The notes beneath the pieces are model-generated. The model ran no database searches, was not told where the DNA came from, and saw only the letters and a program-made list of their open reading frames with translations. Below are positions 53,261-62,419 of a stretch of DNA of 64,000 bases, one piece after another. Numbering within the stretch: position 1 is the stretch's first letter; each line of letters begins with the position of its first letter. The DNA comes from Nosema muscidifuracis (taxonomy: Eukaryota > Microsporidia > Nosematidae). The stretch spans positions 186,001 to 250,000 of the forward strand of contig JAIOKI010000002.1 of the NCBI GenBank assembly GCA_028335825.1, read 5' to 3'. The position numbers and the translations under genes were made by a program.

Positions 53261-54916
53261 TTCTATAATCTTTCCATCTGCAAACTTAAGAATTTTTGGA
53301 AATCTTTGTACCATCTCATGATCATGACAAATCACTAAAACGGTTTTATCTGCAAAAGTTTCACCTAAGATAAGATCGATAACATTAAAGGCAGAAGATT
53401 CATCTAAATTATTGGTAGGTTCATCAAAAATATAAATCTGAGCTTTAGTCAAAATAGCTCTAACATAAAATATTTTTTGTCGCAGTCCTCCATTTATATT
53501 CACTCCTCTTTCACCAACACATGTATTATATCCATTTTCTAATCTTAATATGTCTTCGTGAATGTCCATCTTTTTACATTCTTCTATAACATGTGTAAAA
53601 GGTTCGTTATTTCCATAAGTTAAATTATTAAAAACAGTGTCATCAAATAAATTAGTTTCTTGTGGGACATAAGTAATAAGATTTCTATAACTGGTAATTA
53701 AAATTTCATAAATATCTATTCCATCCATAGTTACAGTCCCTGCATCTACATAGCATAATCTCATGATAATACGTGATATTGTACTTTTACCTGACCCATT
53801 TCTACCAAAAATACAAACTTTTTCGTTTTTTCGTATGCAAAAGTTAATATTTTTGAATATATTTATATTTTTTATGGAATAACTAACATTTTCAAATAGA
53901 ATTTTATCCTCAAAATTATTTTTTGTAGATGTACCTGGACTAAATCCATTAATTTCTTCTAAATAATACAAAATCATTCTACTAGTAACTACCGATTCTT
54001 TATATTTTCTAAAAATAGTTGATACATTTTCTATAGATAATTCTAAGTCTTTAAGACATCCGTAAGAATTTTTATATACGTTTTTATCAGTTACACCGTT
54101 ATATTGTAAAAGTAGTGTAAAAATATATGCGGAAATTGAAAATATAAAATCGTGAATAAGTGCCATTGCGATCGTGGTTTTTGCATGGTAAATACTTGCA
54201 TTTCTCCATGGATTTATTTTTTCTCTATATGCTCTAATTTGTCTATCTTCTGTCTGAAAAGATTTAATAATTTCATAATTTGTAATATCTTCATATAAAT
54301 TTTTATCACAAAGTCCACGAGCTTCATTAATATTTTTTTTACAATTCATAGCAATAGATGCACCTTTAAAATGGATACAAGATGCTATAATAGTAATTAA
54401 AAATGAGAAATACAAGTGATAAATTGTTGTTTTGTTGTAGATCAAACTAAAATCAGATATAAAATAAGAAGCTTTTAAAAATATTTCTATAAAACAATGT
54501 TCAAAAAGCTTAGACATAGCAAATGACCCTTCTGATATTGCATATTGAGTCTTACCAGATGCCAAATCAATCTTTCCAGAAGATTCGTATTTCAAAATTT
54601 GAGTAAGTGCTTTAACTGAAATATTTGTTTGAAATATAGCACTACAACTTAAAATAATATAATCACCAACAGCTGAGGATATGGAACATAAAAGTGTATA
54701 CAAAAGAACGTATCTACAATCAGTGTTAAGATTTTTACTATTATTCATTTCATAAATTAAATTTTTAACGATATAATTAATTATTCTCCTTGTAACTATA
54801 GATGACAATAAAAGTAAGAATAAAAATTTTATGTTATTTATATCAGTTAAATAATATTTTAAGCATAATTTCATGATCTTGTACTCATTCAACTGTTTCT
54901 TTTTCTGTGGAGACAT
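53246..54916 (-). CDS. ABC half transporter, ATM1/ABCB7-like
   Basis: 556 residues; start after TTAGCCCCAAGTGATATG. The N-terminal half has about six membrane helices typical of ABCB half transporters, with GKIDLASGKTQYAISEGSFA and YEIIKSFQTEDRQIRAY as in Atm1 (FHLxRxTGxLxRxIxRG..., NYExVKxFNNExxE). The ATPase half has Walker A GRNGSGKST, the Q-loop YVPQET, the signature NINGGLRQK (normally LSGGxxQ), Walker B IYIFDEPTNNLD and the H-loop VICHDHEM. Atm1 exports a sulphur compound from mitochondria or mitosomes for cytosolic Fe-S assembly. Several Atm1-like paralogues exist in microsporidia, so mitosomal location is only one option. The altered signature is notable. Confidence 0.88.
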   Translation of the reverse strand: MSPQKKKQLNEYKIMKLCLKYYLTDINNIKFLFLLLLSSIVTRRIINYIVKNLIYEMNNSKNLNTDCRYVLLYTLLCSISSAVGDYIILSCSAIFQTNISVKALTQILKYESSGKIDLASGKTQYAISEGSFAMSKLFEHCFIEIFLKASYFISDFSLIYNKTTIYHLYFSFLITIIASCIHFKGASIAMNCKKNINEARGLCDKNLYEDITNYEIIKSFQTEDRQIRAYREKINPWRNASIYHAKTTIAMALIHDFIFSISAYIFTLLLQYNGVTDKNVYKNSYGCLKDLELSIENVSTIFRKYKESVVTSRMILYYLEEINGFSPGTSTKNNFEDKILFENVSYSIKNINIFKNINFCIRKNEKVCIFGRNGSGKSTISRIIMRLCYVDAGTVTMDGIDIYEILITSYRNLITYVPQETNLFDDTVFNNLTYGNNEPFTHVIEECKKMDIHEDILRLENGYNTCVGERGVNINGGLRQKIFYVRAILTKAQIYIFDEPTNNLDESSAFNVIDLILGETFADKTVLVICHDHEMVQRFPKILKFADGKIIEEYKN

Positions 54917-55546
54917 ATCACTTGGGGCTAAAAATTATTAATAAATATCAGAAAAAGATTTTTTTATAAATTATATTGAATGATGATGTAATCTGAAATT
55001 AGTTTTTATAAATAAAATAGTGTTAACTTTTTAAAATACTTGATTTTTTTTTAGATTAATTCTTTTTTTAATAAAAGGAGACGAATAAGGATTTTTAAAA
55101 AAATCAATGTTAAATATTTTATAAATGGATAATTTTATTATAAATTGATAGTTTTATTATTATCAATGAAAAGTTTTATTATAAATGAATATTTTTATTA
55201 TTATCAATGGAATAGTTTTATTTATAAATTGATAGTTTTATTATATAAATGAATATTTTTATTATTATCAATGGAATAATTTTATTATATAAAAGAATTT
55301 AATTTTATTTTATCTTACTTTTATAATCTAATTTGACTATGGTAAGATAAAAAATAGGCATATTTATTTATCTTTATTTTAGCTTAAAAGTCAATATAAA
55401 TTACTCTCATAATCTTTAAAGCTATCTTTTAACAATTAAAAAGTAACTAATATAAAAAACTTTTATTATTTTGAACAAGCATATTATCTTCTTATAATAA
55501 GTTATCTTTATAAAATTAAATAGTCAATACTCTGAATTAAAATATT
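54917..55546. repeat. Spacer with TTTTATTATTATCAATGG-type repeats
   Basis: 55110-55300 contains four to five imperfect copies of TTTTATTATTATCAATGGAA followed by TAGTTTTATTATAAATTGA. The rest (54950-55100 and 55300-55546) is AT-rich without features I can name. Confidence 0.55.
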
Positions 55547-56335
55547 TTATAAGTTGTTATTTATTTTAAATATAGTCATCAAATTTTTAAGAGCTTGTTT
55601 CTTTTTTTCTTCGTTATTTTCTTCTTTAATTATTTTATTAATTTTAATTAAAAGATTTTTACTAGAACTATGTAAGTATCCACTAAATGCTGAAAAATCT
55701 CTTATACAGATATCTAATAAACTACACATATCAGCAAATTGAACTTCTTTCTCATATCTTATATGATATCCTGGTCCAATATTATTAATTAAAATTTGTT
55801 GAATTCTGGGTCTTAAAAGATCACCAGCAATTCTCATAAGATTAGATTCAGGTAGTTCATTCGATATTTCCATTGGCTCAGCACATGTTTGAGACATCAT
55901 AACAGATAAATTAACATCAGAAAATTTATCGTCTACCTTCACATACACACATTTGACATTTTGAGATTTGCACTTTAGTAAAACATTCTTATCAGATGTG
56001 AGAATAACAGAGTTCATTATACAAGATACAACATTAATAATCTTATCATCATTATTATTAAATTTTGTTAAAGAAGGATAATCTAATAAAAATTCCATTC
56101 CATTTTGATCTACATGTCCTTCAATTTTTAATATTTCATTTGATATATTTTCTTGTATAAATGAGATAGCCTTCTGTACATTGGGAATTTTATTTTTATT
56201 ATAATCTAATTCATCGAGTACTATTTTTAATATTAACAAGTTTATTTGGAAAGGATGGTTTCCTTTTAAAAATGAAGATATTATATCAAGACGGTTTATG
56301 TATATGTTTGTATCGGGGACTATAACTATTCTCAT
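55547..56335 (-). CDS. PIN-domain ribonuclease, SWT1-like
   Basis: 262 residues starting after TTTACCCTTACC. The PIN domain occupies about 1-135: VIVPDTNIYINRLD (first acidic residue), LLILKIVLDELDYNK (second), NDDKIINVVSCIM (third) and VILTSDKNVLLKCKSQN (fourth Asp), so the acidic quartet is complete. The C-terminal half is helical. The order DTN, VLxELDxxK, D-x-x-I, LTxDxNLxxK resembles Swt1, a nuclear-pore-associated endonuclease in mRNP quality control, or the PIN domain of Smg6/Est1. Swt1 also has a helical C-terminal domain, which favours it. An endoribonuclease role is likely. Confidence 0.85.
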   Translation of the reverse strand: MRIVIVPDTNIYINRLDIISSFLKGNHPFQINLLILKIVLDELDYNKNKIPNVQKAISFIQENISNEILKIEGHVDQNGMEFLLDYPSLTKFNNNDDKIINVVSCIMNSVILTSDKNVLLKCKSQNVKCVYVKVDDKFSDVNLSVMMSQTCAEPMEISNELPESNLMRIAGDLLRPRIQQILINNIGPGYHIRYEKEVQFADMCSLLDICIRDFSAFSGYLHSSSKNLLIKINKIIKEENNEEKKKQALKNLMTIFKINNNL

Positions 56336-56785
56336 GGTAAGGGTAAAATAAATTTAAATATTTTTCATAATAAAAAAAACAAGTCAATTATTGTTGATGA
56401 CATTACAAATAAATAGTAAAAAGATTTAATCGATCATAATTTTATATAGATAGATTTTCTTGTAAATAAATTTGTTTAATGAAGATTTATACAAAAATAA
56501 ACTTATTTAATTAATTATATTTGTAAACGTTAAAGAAAATTGATAATTTTACAGATATCAAATATTAGAAAATATTCAATAGTTGAGATTATATTATAAA
56601 ATAATAAAATATTATAGATTAATAAAGATTATATTAACGATTATATTATAGAATATATTAAATAATAAAGATTATATTTATATCATAAAATAATAAAACA
56701 TTATATTAACGATTATATCATAAAATAAAAAAGACTATATTAAATAATAAAGATTATATTAAAGATTACATAGTAGATAAAATAT
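56336..56785. repeat. AT-rich spacer with ATTATATTA repeats
   Basis: 56580-56770 repeats AATAATAAAGATTATATTAA and CGATTATATCATAAAATAAT at irregular spacing. 56340-56570 shows nothing beyond AT-rich sequence. Confidence 0.5.
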
Positions 56786-58477
56786 TTAAGAATAAACAAT
56801 ATGTTCATAATCCCAAAGTTCAAAAGAAACATCAAGTAAAATATCACATTCATGAATATCAAGCATTTCTAAATCTCTGTCTGTAACTTCTTTATCCTCT
56901 TTTATTAAATAAAGAATAAAAGTCATTTTTTTACAGCATTTAGAATTTGAATCAATTCCTAAAACTTTTATAAATTCATTTCCATTATAAAAATAAATAA
57001 ATAATCTATCTTTTATAACTTTCTGTGTTATATTCAATATTCTTATAAATTTTTTAGTACCTGTAAATTCTTTCTTATAAATCTTCTTTAAGAAGATATT
57101 TCCATGATCACTTTTAATTAAATATTTATATCCATCATTGAAATAATCAATATAACGTTCTAAAGAAATATCAATAACATCTTCAATTGGTTCTGGATCT
57201 TTCATTAAATATTTATTATTTTGATTCCTATTAGTTATATCTTCTATCTTAATTTTTAACTCTTGATTCTCTAAAATGAATGATTTAGGTTCAAAATTTA
57301 GAGCATTAAGTTTATCCATTAAATAAGGAATATCTTCATCATCAACTGTTTGATTTTGACATAACAAAAATGAAGATTCAGTTTCGATCTCATCACTAGA
57401 ACATTCTCTTTCTTCGAGATATAATTGACCACTATGATCATTTTCTATATCAATATATTCTTCAGAACATTCATCTGAACCTAAATCTTTTGAATTAAAT
57501 CTTTCTAAAATATCAATTTCTTCATCACAACAACACATTTCCATCTTACCATTATTCTTTTTACTACATTTTGATTTATTTTTTACTTGGTTTGTTTTAA
57601 TTTCTTTTTTTATGATATTTATGCACTTTTTTTCATTTATATTAAATTCTTTAAACGCATAAACTTTCAAATTACAATCTAAAAGATAAGAAGTACCATT
57701 TATAGCATTAGATCTTGACAATAATTCAGAAATATCTTTAAGTCCATGTTTTGGATAAACAAATGGATATCCTTCAAAATTATTAAGATACTCAAATATT
57801 TTCTGATCATAGTTTTTTTCGCTACCAATAAGACCGTTAAGCAATATTTGCTTACATCTATCACTAAGCTTATTTTTTAATAATTCTAATGTAATCTCCC
57901 CTTTAACAAAACTATTAACGAGATGCCTTTCTTTAAATGAAAAAAAGGGAGTATCAACTAATTCTGATTTGGAATATGGAATCTTGTAATACTTACCATC
58001 TTCAAGAATTAAATAGTGACTATTTATAGGTATAAAATCACAAAAACCAGATGTACCAGAATCATTTATAAGATTAATTATTTCATCAGTTTGTCTTAAA
58101 AATTGAGGATCAGTTTCAAAAATAATTTTTGATCTGTTCTTTTTTATTTGAACATTTCTTACCATTTTATTAGATGATAAATCATCAATAACTTTGTAAG
58201 TAGTACCGTATTCTTTTTGTTTATCAAAAACTATTATACTATTATTATCATTATATATTTTATCTTTATTTATTTTATCTTTATTTATTTTATCATCTTT
58301 TATTTTATCTTTATCTTCATCATTATTTATTTTATCATCATCTTTATCATTATTTATTTTATCATCATCTTTATCATCTTTTGTTTTATCTTTATTTTCT
58401 TGTATTATCTTATGTATCATCATACAATCTTTAACTGATGTTCCTTCAAATCCAATTTCAAAAAATGTATCGGTCAT
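56786..58477 (-). CDS. Rab escort protein/GDI-family protein (MRS6-like)
   Basis: A 563-residue member of the GDI/REP superfamily, which binds Rab GTPases and presents them for geranylgeranylation (REP) or extracts them from membranes (GDI). The N-terminal FEIGFEGTSVKDCMMIH stands for the GTGLxE(C/S) dinucleotide-like motif and VFDKQKEYGTTYK for the D-x-x-x-YG(G) strand. Then IIFETDPQFLRQTDEI matches F-x-(I/L)-D-L-x-PKFL, and YPFVYPKHGLKDISELLSRS followed by NAINGTSYLL matches the YPxYGLGELPQ-x-FxR-x-xAIxGGTYxL hallmark. A Lys/Asp repeat insertion (about 28-78) and an acidic Glu/Ser region (about 315-375) interrupt the fold. The size and insertions favour REP over GDI. ATG follows TTATCCATAAA. 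Confidence 0.83.
   Translation of the reverse strand: MTDTFFEIGFEGTSVKDCMMIHKIIQENKDKTKDDKDDDKINNDKDDDKINNDEDKDKIKDDKINKDKINKDKIYNDNNSIIVFDKQKEYGTTYKVIDDLSSNKMVRNVQIKKNRSKIIFETDPQFLRQTDEIINLINDSGTSGFCDFIPINSHYLILEDGKYYKIPYSKSELVDTPFFSFKERHLVNSFVKGEITLELLKNKLSDRCKQILLNGLIGSEKNYDQKIFEYLNNFEGYPFVYPKHGLKDISELLSRSNAINGTSYLLDCNLKVYAFKEFNINEKKCINIIKKEIKTNQVKNKSKCSKKNNGKMEMCCCDEEIDILERFNSKDLGSDECSEEYIDIENDHSGQLYLEERECSSDEIETESSFLLCQNQTVDDEDIPYLMDKLNALNFEPKSFILENQELKIKIEDITNRNQNNKYLMKDPEPIEDVIDISLERYIDYFNDGYKYLIKSDHGNIFLKKIYKKEFTGTKKFIRILNITQKVIKDRLFIYFYNGNEFIKVLGIDSNSKCCKKMTFILYLIKEDKEVTDRDLEMLDIHECDILLDVSFELWDYEHIVYS
58240..58405 (-). repeat. Coding repeat (DKINKDK/DDDKINN) in the REP-like gene
   Basis: Short repeats of TTTATTTTATCATCATCTTT and TTTATCTTTATTTATTTTAT (minus strand coding DKIN and DDDK units) insert about 50 charged residues between the first beta-strand motif and the second conserved strand of the fold. 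The composition parallels the repeats of the helicase and Trs85-like genes. Confidence 0.7.
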
Positions 58478-59144
58478 TTTATGGATAAAGAAAATTATTT
58501 TTTATAAAAAGTAACAAAAATATGTTGATTAATAAAATTAAAATATGATGATTTATGCAATAGAAAACATATTTATTTATGCAATAGAAACATGCTTATT
58601 TTTTGTAACACATATACTCGGATTTATTCAATAAAAAAGTTTATTTAAAAATTTCCCTCCTTATTATTAACTAGATAAAGTTTTTCCATTACAGAACATA
58701 CTTTTATTAGGGGTTAAAAAATAAATAATTGTAAACTTTTTGAATAAAAGTATTACCTCAAATTTGAAACTTACCAATAATTAAGTTTAAATTTTGTGAT
58801 ACAAATGAGTGAAACATTTGTTTCATCTTACTTAAAAATGTAAAATCTGAATTTAAAAAATATTTCGTATTTGTTGTAAGTATATAAAATTAATTGTAAT
58901 AATCTTTATTAAATTAAAAGTACACTTTCTTAATATAATTAAATTCGTAAACTTTTATTTTAAAATTTAATAAATATTAAAAATCTCTTATTATAAAATT
59001 AACAAACCCTATTTTAAAATTTAATAAACATTAAGAATCTTATATTATAAAATTAACAAACCCTATTATAAAATTAACAACCCCTTATTATAAACATTAA
59101 TAAACTCTACTTTCAAAAATTTAATTTTTATTTTTTACCCTTAA
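58478..59144. other. Spacer with a minus-strand T-rich/AACCCC motif and repeats
   Basis: On the minus strand at about 58735-58705, ATTTATTTTTTAACCCCTAA precedes only tiny frames (10-13 codons). 58960-59110 has repeats of AAAATTAACAAACCCTATTA and TTTAATAAATATTAAAAATC. SVP26's TTTTTACCCTTAA motif ends the interval. Confidence 0.5.
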
Positions 59145-59666
59145 ATGATTTTGCCTTTTGCCAAAAGTTTGTTAATATTTTTTGGTTCGATAATTGCATT
59201 GATAGCTTTAGGATTGGGTATAATAAAATCAATAGAATATATCGAAGATAAGGCTTATAGTGCTAAAAAGAAAATTAAGAATATTATTCTTGTCAGTATG
59301 TTTTTACACTTATATCTTCTTATAAGAGGAAAATCAATATTTCATACCATGTTTAGTTTGTCAATACAATATTCATTTTATTGTATGCTTGATATATACC
59401 CAATAATTAAACTAGATAACCCATTTTTTATATACGGAACATTGGCTTCTTTAGTAAATCACTTTCTGGTTATCAGATTCTTATTCTATAGAAGGTTATA
59501 CACTATTGAAGTTCTATCAATATTTGCTCTAATTTGGATCACTCCTTTCTGTTTTTTCATAAGTCTAAGTGCGAATGATGAAGTTATTGTCGTAAAAGGT
59601 AAAACTACTACAAATACTCTTATAGGAAATTTCTTAAAAAAAATACTAAGCAGAGATAGCGAATAA
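59145..59666 (+). CDS. SVP26: SVP26/TEX261-family membrane cargo adaptor
   Basis: A 173-residue four-helix membrane protein of early Golgi/COPII vesicles that helps package some type II membrane proteins. The start is given by TTTTTACCCTTAAATG. The features run in family order: N-terminal helix, IKSIEYIEDKAYSAKKKIKN (family: x-x-x-ELVEEYxxxxKRxI), the helix LVSMFLHLYLLI, PIIKLDNPFFIYGTLASLVN (family: FPxIxLTSPxFI-x(8)-NHxLW), NHFLVIRF, and the hallmark WITPFCFFISLSANDEV (family: WLVPFALFVSLSAxxxVLP). The length is below yeast Svp26 (228), losing the polar C-terminal tail. Confidence 0.93.
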   Translation: MILPFAKSLLIFFGSIIALIALGLGIIKSIEYIEDKAYSAKKKIKNIILVSMFLHLYLLIRGKSIFHTMFSLSIQYSFYCMLDIYPIIKLDNPFFIYGTLASLVNHFLVIRFLFYRRLYTIEVLSIFALIWITPFCFFISLSANDEVIVVKGKTTTNTLIGNFLKKILSRDSE

Positions 59667-59699
59667 AAATGTATTACACTTTATTTTACAATTTATTTT

Positions 59700-61775
59700 T
59701 TAAAACCCAAATAATTTACCAAATACTGTCTTTTCTGTAGGTAAAACTTCACCAAAACACTCTTTTAGACTTTTAACGAAATCTTTCTTTTCTTCTTCTA
59801 TAAGATCTTTTCTTTTAGAAATTATTGTCTTTATGTACTTTCTTTTAATATCGGGATAAACATACTTTAATGATTTAACTTCTTCAATGAATAAATCAGG
59901 ACTTTTACAATTTATTAGAGGTATAATTTTGAGAATAGGTGATAAAGAACTAACTATATCATCTTTATCTCCATACTCATCCAAAGTTAATTTAATTTTA
60001 ACATAATCACTTTTTAAACGTGTAGAACAAGAATCTAATATGGTTGATTTTTTACTACCAAGCTGTTTTAGATATGAAACTGATAATGAAGTAGCAAGTT
60101 CATGTATAAATGTAATAAAAGAATAATCACTCATTGTACATTTATAATCAGAAAGAAAATCTTTTATAGTTAAATTTAAAACTTTTATGATATCTTCATT
60201 ATACCATTTATCAGTAAATAAATTGCTTATCACAGGGTTACAAGTTTCTATGACGAACCTTGATAAATAATAATTAGAAGACCTTAAAATATTAATAAAC
60301 GTATTTCCTAATTCCCTAACTTCAGGACTTTGACATTGAGGAAGCGATGTTATATACTGAGTCAATTTTAGTCCACTGTTACCAAACATAATACAGAAAT
60401 CTTCATATCCTGCTTTATTTTTCATCTGAACTGATGGTAAAAAATCTTTTTCCATAACACTTACTAATTCATCCTTAAAAATATTACAATATTTCACTAT
60501 TGTCATGGTGATATGTGCAAATATCTTTTTATTAAATGAAATAGGTTCCAATTGCATTTTTATAATCTGTAACAGACTAACAAATCCCGGAGAAATTAAT
60601 TTATCTTCTTCATCTCTAGACATTTCTTCATTACGTAAATAAAACTTACTAACTTCTATTTTAGTTATATTAATTATCCACTCTTTTAATTTTTTTTCTG
60701 CTGTCTCAGTATATTTATCTAAAAGTTGTTCTTCATTTTCTAAAAGACGATCTCCTAAAGAATCGGCGATTTTTTTAAAATTTGATTCAATATTTTCGTA
60801 ATAATCAGTTACGAACTCGATTACAGCAAGAATTTCTCCAGCATCAAGACCTTCAGATCGTTGATCTAATAGAATTTTGAGGTTTAAATGATATTCTTTA
60901 AGAAAATCATCAAATGTAAAAAATGGTAGATTGATAGTCTCCCTAACATGTTTAAGATCATCAATGACGAAATAAAGTTTTTTAACAAAAACTTCTTCTT
61001 CAGCTAATCTATGAAATTTATTTCTTATACTTCCTCTTATACTATTTATTACTCTATCTTTTAAATTTTTACAATTTCGTATTACAAACTTTTTATATAG
61101 TCTATACATTTCTCTTGGTATAGGGTCACTAGAATGTTCACCACGTTTTGCTAATACAGTTATTTCGTCACGTTTTTCTTCTTTCTCGACTATAGATACC
61201 AATGTATTAAACAATTCGTAGAATTCAATATAACCTTCAGATATATCAAGTATTTTACAATTAAAATCAAGTATTTCTTTTTTTATATGACTTATAGCCT
61301 TCGATACTTCAATATGATTTTCTCTACTAATATCCCTGTTATAAAATTCTAGATCGTACATAAAATCTTCAAGCTCGTATATTTTAGAATGATAAATTTC
61401 GATATCTTCGTTAAACACAGGATCGTATAATGTATTAAGTTTTTCAGTGAAATATTTGACTTTGAGTAAATTAGAATGTGCCATGCATATTGATTTAACT
61501 GTTTTATAGTTTTTAATTAAAACAAGGAAATCGTTTAATATTTTCAAACTTTTATCCTTGTTTTCAAGAAATTCTTTGTACATTAATTCTATTTTGGTTA
61601 TATCATTGTCTATATCTTCTAGTAAAGAGTGACAATTAAGCATATGATTTGACAAAAGATTTTCATTATAGAAATATAAATCTTTTATATTTGTTTGGAT
61701 ATTTTCTATCTTGTTGTGTAAATCACTAGGATATTTAATTTTTTCTGATAATTCCTTAAGAGCTTTCTCTTCCAT
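59700..61775 (-). CDS. SEC6: Exocyst subunit SEC6
   Basis: A subunit of the exocyst complex that tethers secretory vesicles to the plasma membrane. 691 helical residues starting after GATACCCTTAAATG. The N-terminal third is coiled coil (ELSEKIKYPSDLHNKIENIQ...). The central and C-terminal parts follow Sec6/EXOC3: NLPFFTFDDFLKEYHLNLKI, LDAGEILAVIEFVTDYYENI (family: L-x-x-x-EIL-x-x-L-x-WV-x-x-Y), DKYTETAEKKLKEWIINI, and the late helices YPDIKRKYIKTIISKRKDL. Yeast Sec6 is 805 residues, so the protein is moderately shortened. It shares a 33-base convergent gap with SVP26, another secretory gene. Confidence 0.85.
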   Translation of the reverse strand: MEEKALKELSEKIKYPSDLHNKIENIQTNIKDLYFYNENLLSNHMLNCHSLLEDIDNDITKIELMYKEFLENKDKSLKILNDFLVLIKNYKTVKSICMAHSNLLKVKYFTEKLNTLYDPVFNEDIEIYHSKIYELEDFMYDLEFYNRDISRENHIEVSKAISHIKKEILDFNCKILDISEGYIEFYELFNTLVSIVEKEEKRDEITVLAKRGEHSSDPIPREMYRLYKKFVIRNCKNLKDRVINSIRGSIRNKFHRLAEEEVFVKKLYFVIDDLKHVRETINLPFFTFDDFLKEYHLNLKILLDQRSEGLDAGEILAVIEFVTDYYENIESNFKKIADSLGDRLLENEEQLLDKYTETAEKKLKEWIINITKIEVSKFYLRNEEMSRDEEDKLISPGFVSLLQIIKMQLEPISFNKKIFAHITMTIVKYCNIFKDELVSVMEKDFLPSVQMKNKAGYEDFCIMFGNSGLKLTQYITSLPQCQSPEVRELGNTFINILRSSNYYLSRFVIETCNPVISNLFTDKWYNEDIIKVLNLTIKDFLSDYKCTMSDYSFITFIHELATSLSVSYLKQLGSKKSTILDSCSTRLKSDYVKIKLTLDEYGDKDDIVSSLSPILKIIPLINCKSPDLFIEEVKSLKYVYPDIKRKYIKTIISKRKDLIEEEKKDFVKSLKECFGEVLPTEKTVFGKLFGF

Positions 61776-62419
61776 TTAAGGGTATCAAATTTGTCTTTTA
61801 AGGACTTATATTTGATTTTTCATTAGATTGTTTTAAAGGACTTATATTTGATTTTTCATTAGATTATTTTAAAGGACTTATATTTGATTTTTTATTAGAT
61901 TGTTTTAAAAGACTTTTTGATTAGATTATTTTAAAGGACTTATATTTGATTTTTCATTAGATTATTTTAAAGGACAATATTTTATTTAATACAGTATTTT
62001 TATTTTATTTTTATTTGATTTAATAAAGTATTTTTATTTGATTTTTATTTTATGTACTTGAAAACAACTAAAGACTTAAAATTGATATTTTAAATTATAT
62101 CTTGATTTCCAGACTTATATTTGTTTTTTTAATACATAAACATAGTCAATTAAATCTTTTCTATAAATTATTATTATATAATCATTTATGAGACATCCTT
62201 TACTATAAAAGAAATTTTTTAATAGATCATCAGGTTTTAATATTGAAATAAATTATAAATTATTTCAATATTACTAATTTTTATATCAGTATGTTTAAAG
62301 CTAAGTGGTTTATTAAATGTCATAAATAAAATTTTATAAATATTTCTTATCCTAAAATATTTAAAAAAAATAGATTAGCATAAACTTTATGATTTTAAAA
62401 ATAGTAAATCACCCCAATT
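61776..62419. repeat. Spacer with a 36-bp tandem repeat
   Basis: 61801-61980 holds four to five copies of AGGACTTATATTTGATTTTT followed by CATTAGATTGTTTTAA at an exact 36-base period (61801, 61837, 61873), one copy being shortened. 62000-62400 is AT-rich with no recognised feature except the FRS2 start motif CACCCCAATT at the end. Confidence 0.8.
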
